From contig NZ_CP194857.1 of the NCBI RefSeq assembly GCF_051020515.1, positions 2,852,001 through 2,916,000 on the forward strand: a stretch of 64,000 nt of DNA. The letters are read 5' to 3'. Made by a program: the position numbers and the translations under genes. The notes beneath the pieces are model-generated. The model was given only the letters and a program-made list of their open reading frames with translations, was not told the origin of the DNA and did no database searches. Positions 36,226 to 47,567 of the stretch are shown here, one piece after another (within the stretch, counting starts at the first letter, position 1; each line of letters begins with the position of its first letter). Origin of the DNA: CALKWS01 sp051020515 (GTDB lineage Bacteria; Actinomycetota; Actinomycetes; Actinomycetales; Beutenbergiaceae).

Positions 36226-36268
36226 CCGCCGACCGCCGACCGCCGACCGCCGACCGCAGACCGCCGAC
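36220..36268. repeat. Heptanucleotide tandem repeat (CGCCGAC)7
   Basis: Seven consecutive units, six perfect and one CGCAGAC, directly after the second hemerythrin repeat and 30 bases before the stop of the convergent phosphatase gene. Not coding. Seven-base units change length easily by slippage. Confidence 0.8.
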
Positions 36269-36297
36269 CGGCGAATCGGAGGGTCGTTCAGACGTCG

Positions 36298-38334
<2,037 letters not shown>

Positions 38335-38576
38335 GATCGAACCACATCCTCGGGTGTATGGGGGTTGGGACCGGCCGCGGACGCCACCGCCGAGGCACCG
38401 GAAACTCGCGTCGACAGACCCGACGGGTCTCGAGGAGTTTTCAGCAACGGCTTCAGTGACATCACGGACGGAGCGCTCCTTTGCTTCGCCCGACAAACTA
38501 GCGAGGGTAATTCACCACCGTCAACCAACCCTATGAGGAAAGTTCGTGACGAGATGAGGAGGTTCGCCCGGATGAT

Positions 38577-41153
38577 TCACGCGTCGCGAGCGCGCCGGGA
38601 GGCGCGCTTGGTCCGCGTGGTGGGCCTCGCCGTCGTCGGGTCCTCCGGCCAGGGATGCTTCGGATAGCGGCCACGCAGTTCCGCGCGCACCTGCGGGTAA
38701 CCGGAGGCCCAGAACGTGGCCAGATCTGCGGTGACGGCGGCCGGTCGGGAAGCCGGTGAGAGTAGTTCCAACACCAGCGGCACCCGGCCCCCGGCCAGCC
38801 GCGGCGCCTGGTCCCACCCGAACACCTCCTGTATCCGTACCGGCAGCACGGGGCGCTGTGGGTTGGTGTAGTCCACCGCGATCTTCGACCCGCTGGGCAC
38901 CTCGATGCGTTCGGGTGAGAGGCGGTCCAACTCACCGGCCTGCGGCCAGGGAAGCAGGCGCCGGAGCGCAGCCGTGGTGTCGATGCGGCGCAGGTCCGCC
39001 GTGGTCCGCACCCGGGCCAGGTCCGGGCCGAGCCACTGCTCGACCGTGTCGAGGAGCGCCTCGTCGGAGACATCCGGCCAGGGTGCGCCGAGCGCGGCGT
39101 GCAGGAACGACAGCCGACGGCGTAACCCGGCCGCCGCTGCCGGCCAGCCGATGAGGTCCAAGCCCTGCGCCTGCAGACCCTCGCGTACCGCCCGGGCGAC
39201 CAGACCGGGATCGGGATCGACCAGACGCTGGCTGGACAGTTCGATCGCGCCCAGCTTCAGCACCTGCCGGGCGCGGATACGACCCTCGTGCCACGTCACC
39301 TCGCGTTCCTCCGACAATGCACGACCGGCAGCCTCCAGCGCGGTGGCCTCATCGATCGGGGCGGCCGCGCGGATGATGGCATCGGATTGCCCGGGGGAGC
39401 GGGCGGCGTCTGCGACCGCCAGCCACGAACTGCCGGCCAGGGCACTGCCCGGCGCCAGGCGCGCGCCGGTGCCGCCGACCATCAAGTAGGTGGACCCGCC
39501 CGGCCGCAACCGGGCGATGCGGCCGGGGTGGGCCAGGGCGGTGACCGTGCCGACGGCCAGGTCGAGTCTTGTGCTGCCGTCGACGCCCCGGCGTCCGGGC
39601 GTGACCCTGGCCGGCGGGGTGGAGCGCGCCCCGCTGCCGGGAAGGGCGGCGCGCAGCCGGCGACGTTGCTGCTCCCACGCACCCGTGGCCTGCCCGCCCC
39701 GGCGCAGTTGGCGGAGCAGTGCGGTGAGGTCACCGCCGGGGGCTGGGGTGTCCTGGTCCAGCATGGCCACGGTCTCGGCGGCGAGGTTCGCGCCGACCTC
39801 ACCGGCACCATCCAGCAGCGCCCGGCCCAGCCGCGGTTCCACACCGACGTCGGCGATCGCCCGCCCGCGAGCGGTGATCATTCCGGCGGCATCGATCGCA
39901 CCCAGTTCCACCAGCACGGCCTCGGCAGCCTGGACGCTGCTGGCTGGGGGCTCATCCAGCAGGTTCAGGCCCTCACCGCGCGGGGTGCCCCAGCGGGCCA
40001 GTTCGAGCATCGCGGAGGTGAGGTCGGCGGTGTGGATCTGCGGTGCGGGGTGGGCATCGAGGCGGGCATGGTCGGCCTGGGCCCAGCACCGGTACACCTG
40101 GCCCGGGCCCTCCCGTCCGGCCCGGCCGGCGCGCTGCTCGGCGGCGGCTTGACTGACGTTGCGGGTGACCAAACCGGCCAGACCGCGGTTGTGATCGGTG
40201 CGCGGCACCCTCGCCAGCCCGGCGTCGACGACGATCCGCACTCCCGGCACGGTGAGCGAGGACTCGGCGACGGCGCTGGAGACGACCACCCGCCGTCGTC
40301 GGCCCTCCCGCAGTGCGCGGTCCTGCTCGGCCGGCGGCAGGCGCCCATGCAGGGCCAGCACGTCAGTACCTGCCGGCAGCGCACCGGCGCTACGCAACCG
40401 GCGTACGACGTCGTCGATCTCCCGGGCGCCGGGCAAGAAGACCAGTGCATCGCCGTCATCGGCCCGCATGGCCTCGGCGGTGGTGGTGGCGACGTGGTTG
40501 AGGAAGGCCGGGGTGGTGCCGCGCTGGTCGAGGCGGGCGGCGGTGGCCGGCGGCGGGCGCCAGTTGGTCGTGACCGGGTGCAGCCGGCCCGGCACGGTCA
40601 CCACCGGTGTGGCCGGGCCCAGCACGGCCGCGACCCGTTCGGCCTCGATCGTGGCCGACATCGCCAGCACCGTGAGGTCCTCGCGTAGCGCCGAGCGCAC
40701 GTCCACGAGCAGGGCCAGCAGCAGGTCGGTGTCCAGGTGGCGCTCGTGCACCTCATCGAGGACGACGGCGCCGACGCCGGGCAGTTCGGGGTCGGCGTGC
40801 AGCCGGCGCAGCAGCAGCCCGGCGGTGACCACCTCCACCCGGGTGCCCGGGGAGACCCGGCGCTCACCCCGGACGCTGAAGCCCACCTCGCTACCCACGG
40901 GACGACCGATCAGGTGGGACAGCCGGGCTGCCGCGGCCCGTGCGGCGATCCGGCGAGGCTGGGTGACGACCACCCGCGCACCGGTTCCCGCCGCCAGCGC
41001 CGGGGGAACCAGGGTGGTCTTGCCGCTGCCCGGCGGGGACTGCAGCACCGCGGTGCCGCCGCCGCTGAGGGCCTCGTCCAGTTGCTCCAGACCGTGGCGC
41101 ACCGGCAGGTCCGGCGGGTCGGCGAGCAGCGCGGCGAACGGGTCAGCGGGCAC
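38577..41153 (-). CDS. hrpB: ATP-dependent RNA helicase HrpB
   Basis: 858 aa, intact. DEAH-box helicase: Walker A SPPGSGKTTLVPP (about 39-51), TQPRRIAARAAAARLS (motif Ia), LDEVHERHLDTDLLLAL (DEVH), AMSATIEAERVA (motif III), FLPGAREIDDVVRRL, SSAVAESSLTVPGV and QRAGRAGREGPGQVYR (motif VI). The HrpB-specific C-terminal end PWPEDPTTARP confirms the family against HrpA. GTG at 41153. Its cellular role is poorly known. Confidence 0.93.
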   Translation of the reverse strand: MPADPFAALLADPPDLPVRHGLEQLDEALSGGGTAVLQSPPGSGKTTLVPPALAAGTGARVVVTQPRRIAARAAAARLSHLIGRPVGSEVGFSVRGERRVSPGTRVEVVTAGLLLRRLHADPELPGVGAVVLDEVHERHLDTDLLLALLVDVRSALREDLTVLAMSATIEAERVAAVLGPATPVVTVPGRLHPVTTNWRPPPATAARLDQRGTTPAFLNHVATTTAEAMRADDGDALVFLPGAREIDDVVRRLRSAGALPAGTDVLALHGRLPPAEQDRALREGRRRRVVVSSAVAESSLTVPGVRIVVDAGLARVPRTDHNRGLAGLVTRNVSQAAAEQRAGRAGREGPGQVYRCWAQADHARLDAHPAPQIHTADLTSAMLELARWGTPRGEGLNLLDEPPASSVQAAEAVLVELGAIDAAGMITARGRAIADVGVEPRLGRALLDGAGEVGANLAAETVAMLDQDTPAPGGDLTALLRQLRRGGQATGAWEQQRRRLRAALPGSGARSTPPARVTPGRRGVDGSTRLDLAVGTVTALAHPGRIARLRPGGSTYLMVGGTGARLAPGSALAGSSWLAVADAARSPGQSDAIIRAAAPIDEATALEAAGRALSEEREVTWHEGRIRARQVLKLGAIELSSQRLVDPDPGLVARAVREGLQAQGLDLIGWPAAAAGLRRRLSFLHAALGAPWPDVSDEALLDTVEQWLGPDLARVRTTADLRRIDTTAALRRLLPWPQAGELDRLSPERIEVPSGSKIAVDYTNPQRPVLPVRIQEVFGWDQAPRLAGGRVPLVLELLSPASRPAAVTADLATFWASGYPQVRAELRGRYPKHPWPEDPTTARPTTRTKRASRRARDA

Positions 41154-41184
41154 CCGGCCAGTGTGCCGCAGGACGGGCTTGCCG

Positions 41185-41218
41185 AGCGGGAGCTATGTCC
41201 TCCATCTGTGCTCCCGCT
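41185..41218. terminator. Hairpin between hrpB and the DUF4143 remnant
   Basis: AGCGGGAGC pairs with GCTCCCGCT across 16 bases. It lies upstream of hrpB and downstream of the remnant, and could end transcription of the latter. No T-run. Confidence 0.35.
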
Positions 41219-41320
41219 GGAGCGCGTGGCCGCCACCGCTCGCTGTGATGCTTCCGCGTGAGCGACTGGCTCGAGGTGAACGCGCAGCCTGATCGCGGCG
41301 GTTCGCGGTAGTCGCGAGGG

Positions 41321-41974
41321 TTATGACGCCCACAGCGCCGAGATCGGGGCGGCCACGATCTGGTCGTCGAGGCGGTAGCGGCGCGGGCCGGTGTGCAGCA
41401 CGGCACCACCGATGAACTGATCATCGAGTTCGTCAGCCAGCCAGCGCAGGTGTCGGGCATCTCGTGGGGTGGGCGCACTGCCCGCTTTGATCTCGATGCC
41501 GAACACGCGGCCGTCCTCGTACTCGGCAATGAGGTCGATCTCGTTGCGTCCACCGTGGGTGCGCAGGTGGAAGAGTCGTGCTCGCGCTGCGGCTGCGGCT
41601 GCTTCCGCCCGGAGTTGGGACATCACGAAGGTATCGAGCAGCCGTCCCAGGATGTTGCCGTCCTTGCGCACGCCCTGGCGGTCGAGCCCGAGTGTCGCGC
41701 CGACGAGACCGGAATCGATGACGTAGCGCTTAGGGCTTTGAACCAGGCGTTTGATCCGGTTCGTCCACCAGGCCGGTATCTGCTCGGTGACCAGCAGGTT
41801 CTCCAGGAGCAGGTCGTAGGCTCGGGCTGTCCTTCGGTCGATGCCCGTGCTCTCAGACAACGTGGCCAGATTGACCAGGCCCGCGGTGTTGAGGCAGATG
41901 CTGGTCAGGTCCTCTCGTTGGCAAATATTCGCCGGTGTCCGTTCTACGCACCTACGGATGCTCATTTTACGCAC
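41321..41974 (-). pseudogene. DUF4143-type ATPase, N-terminally truncated
   Basis: The C-terminal DUF4143 part is well preserved: NLATLSESTGIDRRTARAYD then LLLENLLVTEQIPAW, KRYVIDSGLVGATLGLDRQG, RLFHLRTHGGRNEIDLIAEY and GIEIKAGSAPTPRDARHLRW. The N-terminal P-loop and arginine-finger domain are missing; the reading frame starts at a weak upstream ATG with unrelated residues. A relative without its ends is at 34285. Probably dead. Confidence 0.65.
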
Positions 41975-42055
41975 TGAGTAGTGCCCGGTTTACACCGAAA
42001 CCAGTGCCCGATCTAAACATCACCGCTCACCTGTTCCGCGGGCATTCCGATGGTT

Positions 42056-42083
42056 GCCGCCTGCCGCCTGCCGCCTGCCGCCT
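42056..42083. repeat. Heptanucleotide tandem repeat (GCCGCCT)4
   Basis: Four perfect 7-base units ending three bases before the MazF remnant. The unit length matches the CGCCGAC repeat at 36220, but the sequence differs. Confidence 0.75.
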
Positions 42084-42085
42084 GC

Positions 42086-42178
42086 CTACGGCCAGCGCTC
42101 GTTGTGTCCGATGATCCTGCTAACCGGCACCGCCACGACGTCGCCCTCGAGGTGGAGTTCGACATCGCCTGCCGCTGA
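42086..42178 (+). pseudogene. MazF toxin remnant
   Basis: LRPALVVSDDPANR matches the 'RPALVVSDDPANR' strand of the intact MazF at 29088. It then runs into HRHDVALEVEFDIACR and a stop. Both ends of the gene are lost. Confidence 0.5.
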
Positions 42179-42258
42179 ACTCGGTGACCGATGTCCCCGA
42201 GCGGGGCTTGCTCGGTCTGGGCCATGGACGGCACGGATCACGGACCGTCCAGCGGGGA

Positions 42259-42285
42259 AACTGCTCGGAACTGGATCGAGCAGTT
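42259..42285. repeat. Inverted repeat, 9-bp arms
   Basis: AACTGCTCG and CGAGCAGTT with a 9-base spacer, about 100 bases downstream of the VapC stop (minus strand). Terminator or operator; no T-run. Confidence 0.4.
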
Positions 42286-42382
42286 CTGGGGTCCGCTACC
42301 TGAACAGATGTCGGACAGAGTGCCGCGACGGTTGCCTGGAGGGTCCGCAGCGGCGGCACCTGAGATCGGTCGTGCGGCGAGA

Positions 42383-42781
42383 TCACCGCACAGCGAATGA
42401 TGGCTGTAGGTCCTGGAACATCGGGAAGTGCCGGACGTTGAGCGTGGCGATCTCGGCTCCGGCATGGGCGGCCGTGGCCACGATCAGGTAATCGGGTAGA
42501 CCGATGCTGGTGTGGCTGCGCCGGAACTCGCGCACGAACTCACCGGCCGTGCGCGAGATGGGCTCGGTGACCGGAATGGACTGCATGATCGACAGCAGGT
42601 TCCAGACCGCGCGTCGCACGGCTGAACGCATACCCCCGGCGAGTTCGGCGATCGTGACCACGCTGACCGCCAGCGAGCTCGCCGCGCGGGCCTCGTGTAA
42701 CCACGCTCGTGCCGCCGGGATACCGCGCAGATGTGCGATGAGCACGTCGGTGTCGACCAGGATGACGGGGAGGCCCGCCAC
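42383..42781 (-). CDS. PIN-domain toxin (VapC), no antitoxin seen
   Basis: 132 aa. VILVDTDVLIAHLRGIPAAR (Asp), SVVTIAELAGGMRSAVRRAV (Glu), SIGLPDYLIVATAAHAGAEI (Asp) and ATLNVRHFPMFQDL (usual T-x-N-x-R-H-F) form a complete PIN domain. The start is the GTG at 42781. The space before the next divergent gene (42844) is too small for an antitoxin, so the toxin is an orphan, has lost its partner, or is not toxic. Confidence 0.75.
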   Translation of the reverse strand: MAGLPVILVDTDVLIAHLRGIPAARAWLHEARAASSLAVSVVTIAELAGGMRSAVRRAVWNLLSIMQSIPVTEPISRTAGEFVREFRRSHTSIGLPDYLIVATAAHAGAEIATLNVRHFPMFQDLQPSFAVR

Positions 42782-42843
42782 GCAGGTCTGGCACCACGAG
42801 GCCCTGTTCTCACGGGTGTGAGCCTGGTCGTTATCCTGGGGAA

Positions 42844-44606
42844 ATGCCGAAGAAGAAGCGCCGCAAGGGCCACCAGCGCCGCCCGCAGCAACGTCATCTG
42901 ACGTCGGTCCAGCCAGGGCCTGCGGTGTCGGAGACGCCCGAACACCTCAGCCTGTTCCAGGGGCTTCGCCAGGCGCTTCGCAGTGATCAGCCGCTGGACC
43001 TGCTTGGCGCCGTGAGCAGCCTGATGGCGGCCACTCTGCCCCACGACCCCTTCGCCGAGGCCCCGGTCAGCCTGGCGGAACTGGTCGAAACCTTTATCGG
43101 CACTCCCTACGCGGAGACGACCGCCGCGCTGACGATCATCCAGGCGCTGACCGAGGACGACCTGCTCGCCGGACGGATCGGGCGCGAACTGACCAGACGT
43201 CGTCATCCGATGCCCCACTGGCTCACCGGCTTGGCCACGCCCGCGCGCACGAGCAGGCGTGGAGTCTCAGCCACGTGCTGCGCGACGGCGAAAACCACCT
43301 GATCGGCACCACCTTGGCCACGGGACAGTCGATCACGGCAGTGGTGTACATCGACCACAACATGGGCACGGTGGTCAAGGATGCGTTCCTCATGCCGGGG
43401 CCGGTCGAGGAGGTGGTGGGGCACTTCTCCCGGAAGTTGCCACCGCAGGACTCGCCCGAGGGCCAGGACCAACGGCTGGCCCCGGCCGACCCCGCGGACA
43501 CCCGTGTACGGGTCGAGCAGGCAATCGACCTCGGTGCCCGCACCATCCCGCCCCTGGAGACCGACACCTGGCCGATGTGCCGACCCGCGGTGGAGTGGAT
43601 CGTGCGGATGCTGCCCACCGGCGGTGCCGCGCCGAAGCGCAAGCAGTGGACGGATGAAGAGACCGAGGCGATCGCGCAGGACTTCTTCACCTCCGCTGTC
43701 GGGCGCGCCCTGGATCGGCCCGACAACCGCGACCTATTGCGCAGCGTGCTGTGGTTCGGCACCGACTACGGCTCTGGGGACCCCTTGCGCTGGAGCCAGG
43801 TGAATGTGGAGATCCTGCTCGCCGACTGGTTCCCGCGCAAGGTCATCGCCGAAGCCACCTTCCTGGCGAAGTTGCCGGACCTGCTGCGTGCCTTCATTCG
43901 CTACGCCCACGAGCGGGCCGGGATCCGCGGGGGCCTGACGCAGCAGGTTCTCGCCGCCGTCGGCACATGGGAGCCGCGGTACAACGAACTCATCCACGCC
44001 GACCGGCCCCCGGGGGTCGCGGGCGAGTTGGCTACGTTCCTTCGTCAGAGCACCGAAACCGGCGTCGCAGAGATCGTCCTGCGGGACCTGGATCGGGCGG
44101 TCGGGGGGCGGCGTGCGTTGCTGGAGTTGGATGTTGATCCGCTGCCTGAAGAGGCTTTCGAGTGGGCCGGCATCGCGCAGGACATCTACCCGGTGGTCCA
44201 GCAGGTGCTCGATACCTGCGACCAGTGTGCCGAGGACCTGCTGGACAGTGAGCACCGCACCGCGATGCGACGCTTCCTGGCCCGGGTCGCGACTACCGAT
44301 CCGGTGATCTTCCGGCGCAAGGCATCTCCGGTCCGGGCCGCCGCGGCGGTGGCCTGGGTGATCGGCCGGGCGAACGGAACCGTGGGGGACCGGGGGTCGG
44401 CGATCTCGGTCGGAGAACTGCTGGCGTCCTTCGGCATCAAGGGCAGCGTGTCGCAGCGCGCCGAGCCGATGCTGCGGGCGATCGGGGTGGACCCTCGCGA
44501 TCAGTACGGCGTGGTGCAACTGGGCACCGCGGACCTGCTCACCTCACAGGCCCGCCAAGACATGGTGGAGATGCGCGACCACTGGCTCGCCGAGACAGCG
44601 CCGTAG
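42844..44606 (+). CDS. DUF6398-like protein (frameshifted)
   Basis: About 587 aa. A lysine/arginine-rich start (MPKKKRRKGHQRRPQQRHLT), then a helical domain (AETTAALTIIQALTEDDLLA). After a frame change at about 43232-43236, where one added G gives LTGLGHARAHEQAWSL, comes ENHLIGTTLATGQSITAVVY then IDHNMG. The C-terminal part, CDQCAEDLLDSEHRTAMRRF ... RAAAAVAWVIGRANG ... ASFGIKGSVSQRAEPM, resembles the DUF6398 region found in SEC-C-motif proteins: a helical fold ending in an HTH-like unit. A nucleic-acid role is likely from the basic tail; the function is unknown. Confidence 0.65.
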
Positions 44607-44716
44607 GCGGGAGCCGCCGGCCTCCGGTCGACGCAGTGGCCTGTTACGTCCATCCCGGGCGCCTTCACGCTCACCGCTGCCCGCATGGCCGTCTCAATAC
44701 TCAGCCTCACTAGTAA

Positions 44717-44732
44717 TCGAACATATGTTCGT
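44717..44732. promoter_or_regulatory. LexA (SOS) box of dinB
   Basis: TCGAACATATGTTCGT matches the actinobacterial/Gram-positive LexA consensus (TCGAAC-N4-GTTCGA) with one change in the last base. It is 14 bases before the dinB GTG. A TACACT hexamer at 44734-44739 may be the -10, so the message may be leaderless and LexA would sit on the -35 region. Confidence 0.85.
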
Positions 44733-44746
44733 TTACACTACGAGTT

Positions 44747-46003
44747 GTGTCCACCGGGCCCACCATCCTGCACGCCGACCTCGATGCGTTCTACGCCTCG
44801 GTCGAGCAGTTGCTGGAGCCGGGCCTGCGGGGCCGCCCGGTGGCCGTCGGTGGCAGCGCGCGTGGTGGCGTGGTGCTGGCGGCCTCGTATGAGGCCAAGG
44901 CTCATGGCGTGCAGGGCGGGATGCCGGGCCGGCGAGCGGCTGAACTCTGCCCCGGCCTCATCTTCATCCGCGGGCACTTCCATCGCTATCAGCCGATCGC
45001 CGACGACGTGATGGCCATCCTGGGCGACCTCACCCCGGCCGTGCAGCGCGTCTCGATCGATGAGGCCTTCCTGGACGTCACCGGCTCGGTCCACCTGTTC
45101 GGCCCGCCGGCGCGGATCGGTGAACTCATCCGCCGCCGGGTGCGCGCCGAAGTCGGGCTGCCGATCTCGGTCGGTGCCGCCCGGACAAAGCACCTGGCCA
45201 AGATCGCCTCCCAGGTCGCCAAACCGGACGGGCTGGTGGTGGTGGAGCCCCACGAGGAGACCGCCTTCCTGCACCCGCTCCCGGTCGGGCTCATCTGGGG
45301 CATCGGCCCGGTCACGCAGCGCCGCCTGGCCGAACTCGGGATCCACACCATCGCTGAACTCGCTGACCTCGGACGGCCGGTGCTGGAGCACCTCCTCGGC
45401 AGTGCCGCCGGCGCCAAACTGCACAGTCTCGCGCACAACGAGGACCCCCGACGGGTGACGACGTCGAACCGGGCCCGGTCAGTCAGCGCCCAGTCCGCGC
45501 TGGGCCGGGTGGCCGTCTCGCCCGAACTGGTGCGCCGGGTGATGGGCGGGCTCGCGGAACGCATCGCCGGGCGGCTGCGCGCCAAGGGCCGGGCCGGGCG
45601 CACGGTCACGGTGCGCGTGCGGTACCCGGGGATGCGCACGGCCAGCAGGTCCCACACGCTGGCGCAGCCGGTCTCCGCGACACTCACGCTCACCGAGGTG
45701 GCCGAGACACTGGCCTGGCGGGCCATCGACGCCGAAGACGGGGACCGCGTGGAGGTCACCCTGCTGGGGATCGCGGTCTCGAACCTGCAGACCCAGCAGG
45801 CCGTCCAACTCGAGTTGCCGCTCCTCGCCGACCCCTGGCGCCCCGGATCACAGGCGGGCGCGGCCCGCTGGGCGCTGGACCACTCGATGGACACCGCGCG
45901 GAAGCGATTCGGCAGGAGCGCCGTCGGCTATCTCCCCGCCACCCTGGGCGGGGCCGGGGGAGTGCCCGACGACTTCCGCGGGTTGGCCGAGCGAGAGGTG
46001 TGA
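44747..46003 (+). CDS. dinB: DNA polymerase IV (Y-family translesion polymerase)
   Basis: 418 aa, intact. Catalytic residues in ILHADLDAFYASVEQLL (D11) and RVSIDEAFLDVTG (D105, E106), and RTKHLAKIASQVAKPDG. Little-finger domain and the clamp-binding element QLELPLL near the end. The first GTG (44747) fits the position of the upstream LexA box, so it is induced by DNA damage. A near-perfect hairpin follows the stop. Confidence 0.95.
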   Translation: MSTGPTILHADLDAFYASVEQLLEPGLRGRPVAVGGSARGGVVLAASYEAKAHGVQGGMPGRRAAELCPGLIFIRGHFHRYQPIADDVMAILGDLTPAVQRVSIDEAFLDVTGSVHLFGPPARIGELIRRRVRAEVGLPISVGAARTKHLAKIASQVAKPDGLVVVEPHEETAFLHPLPVGLIWGIGPVTQRRLAELGIHTIAELADLGRPVLEHLLGSAAGAKLHSLAHNEDPRRVTTSNRARSVSAQSALGRVAVSPELVRRVMGGLAERIAGRLRAKGRAGRTVTVRVRYPGMRTASRSHTLAQPVSATLTLTEVAETLAWRAIDAEDGDRVEVTLLGIAVSNLQTQQAVQLELPLLADPWRPGSQAGAARWALDHSMDTARKRFGRSAVGYLPATLGGAGGVPDDFRGLAEREV

Positions 46004-46020
46004 CGCTCCCGCGGGAGCGT
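46003..46020. terminator. Hairpin after dinB
   Basis: ACGCTCCCGCGGGAGCGT, a perfect 18-bp palindrome that starts on the last base of the dinB stop codon. GC-rich with no T-run, as is common in actinobacteria. Confidence 0.55.
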
Positions 46021-46113
46021 ATCCGGGTTTGGGCACGGCGCCTTGGGTTGAGGGGCACCGGGGGGTGTGCCGTGATTAGGTGCAGGTGAGAGTCGTCACG
46101 CAAAGGAGCCGTA

Positions 46114-47010
46114 GTGAGCCTGCCAGTCCCCGCCCAACGGCGGCGCGTCATCGTCAACACCGACGCCAAGAATGAGGCGGATGATCAGTTCGCGATCGTG
46201 CATGCCCTCTTGACCCCGATGTTCGACCTGCGCGGTATCATTCCGGCCCACTTCGGCACGCGTCGCACGAACCAGAGTCTGCAGGAGAGCGCCGAGGAGG
46301 TGGATCTGATCCTGCGGCTGATGGATATGCAGGGAGACGTGGTGGTCGCCAACGGGGCGGAGGGTGCGATTCCAGATGAGCGAACCCCGGTGGACTCCCC
46401 AGGTGCCCGCCTCATAGTCGATGAGGCGATGCGGGAGGGCGCGGGTCCCCTCTTCGTGGCCTTCCTCGGTCCGCTTACCGACATGGCCTCCGCGATTCTG
46501 CTCGAGCCCGCGATCGTGGACCGGGAGGTGACCGTGGTGTGGATCGGGGGTGCGCCGTACGGCCACAAACTGCCGCAGGGCGGGAAGATCGAGTTCAACC
46601 TGTCCAACGACGTCGCGGCAGCGAACGTGGTTGCTGCATCCGGGATCGAGATCTGGCAGGTACCGCAGTCGACGTACCGGATGATCAGTGTCGGCTACGC
46701 CGAGCTGGAGGAGCGCGTCCGCCCGCACGGGCGTATCGGCGACTATCTGGTGCAGCAGTTGCTGGACTTCAACGCCGCCCATCACGCGCTGCCGATCGAG
46801 AGCCGCCCGCTGGGGGACACCCCGGCGATCGGGCTGATGATCAGCCCGGTCAGTGCCGAGTGGCGTGAGCAGTCCCCGGTCCGGTTCACCGAGGCCGGTG
46901 GCTATGAGGAGGCCGCCACGGGGACTCGGATCCGCGTGGCCGAGGCGATCGATGCCCGCTTCATGCTCGAGGACTTCTTCGGCAAACTGAAGGCCTTCGC
47001 GCGTGACTGA
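46114..47010 (+). CDS. Nucleoside hydrolase (IUNH family)
   Basis: 298 aa. Cleaves the N-glycosidic bond of nucleosides or related N-ribosides. NTDAKNEADDQFAIVHALLT replaces the usual D-T-D-x-G-x-D-D-x-x-A Ca2+ site with N-T-D-x-K-x-E-x-D-D, a variant seen in a subfamily of secondary hydrolases. GGKIEFNLSNDVAAANVVAA is the second ligand block (EFN...D). GTG at 46114 behind AAAGGAG. First gene of the sugar region but not overlapping its neighbours; a shared hairpin (47017-47039) separates it from the convergent gene. Confidence 0.82.
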   Translation: MSLPVPAQRRRVIVNTDAKNEADDQFAIVHALLTPMFDLRGIIPAHFGTRRTNQSLQESAEEVDLILRLMDMQGDVVVANGAEGAIPDERTPVDSPGARLIVDEAMREGAGPLFVAFLGPLTDMASAILLEPAIVDREVTVVWIGGAPYGHKLPQGGKIEFNLSNDVAAANVVAASGIEIWQVPQSTYRMISVGYAELEERVRPHGRIGDYLVQQLLDFNAAHHALPIESRPLGDTPAIGLMISPVSAEWREQSPVRFTEAGGYEEAATGTRIRVAEAIDARFMLEDFFGKLKAFARD

Positions 47011-47016
47011 TCCTCC

Positions 47017-47039
47017 CCTGACGGAGCTGGACCGTCAGG
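47017..47039. terminator. Bidirectional hairpin terminator
   Basis: CCTGACGG and CCGTCAGG with a 7-base loop between the convergent nucleoside hydrolase and gamma-carbonic-anhydrase-like genes; it overlaps the stop of the latter. Confidence 0.5.
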
Positions 47040-47561
47040 CGCCCTTTCCGCCGTTCGCCGCCCGGTGGCGCCGCGCGAGATCCACATAGACGGCAGCGTT
47101 GCGCCGCAGCCCCTCGATCTGCTCCTCGTCCAGGTCGCGCCGGACCTTGGCCGGAACGCCGGCGATCAGGGAGCCGGGCGGGATGTCCGCGCCCTCGGGC
47201 ACCACAGCACCGGCCGCAACGAGCGTGCCGCACCGATCCGGGCGCCGTTGAGGACCACGGCGCCCATGCCGATGAGGCAGTCGTCCTCCACGGTGCACCC
47301 GTGCAGGATGGCCCGGTGCCCCACCGAGACGTTGGATCCCACCACTACCTGGAAACCGGGGTCGACGTGGGCGACGCATCCGTCCTGGATGTTGCTCCCC
47401 GGACCGATGACGATCTTCTCCATGTCACCGCGCAACACGCTGCCGTAGAAGACGCTCGCACCCTCTCCCAGCGTCACCCGGCCGATCACGGTGGCGTTGG
47501 GCGCAACCCATGCGTCGGGGTGAACGTCAGGGGCCTGGCCCTCGAACTCGATCAATGGCAT
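47035..47561 (-). CDS. Gamma-carbonic-anhydrase-like / hexapeptide-repeat protein (frameshifted)
   Basis: About 175 aa. Left-handed beta-helix repeats (IGRVTLGEGASVFYGSVLRG, IVIGPGSNIQDGCVAHVDPG) and the three zinc-ligand positions HVDPGF...GHRAILHGC. The frame changes at about 47225-47232; one added G gives GARIGAGTLVAAGAVVPEGA and the C-terminus LDEEQIEGLRRNAAVYVDLA. ATG 47561 is six bases after the GntR gene stop, so it is co-transcribed with that regulator. Many members lack anhydrase activity; here it may bind an acyl-CoA or metal only. Confidence 0.8.
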
Positions 47562-47567
47562 GGCGAT

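Larger units (their letters stand above)
41975..42382. other. Intergenic stretch with TA debris and repeats
   Basis: Holds a 7-bp tandem repeat (42056-42083), a MazF remnant (42086-42178) and an inverted repeat (42259-42285), described separately. Nothing recognisable in the rest. Confidence 0.5.

Noticed and set aside
36220..36268. CRISPR array
   Set aside because: Units are 7 bp with no spacers, so it is a simple tandem repeat.
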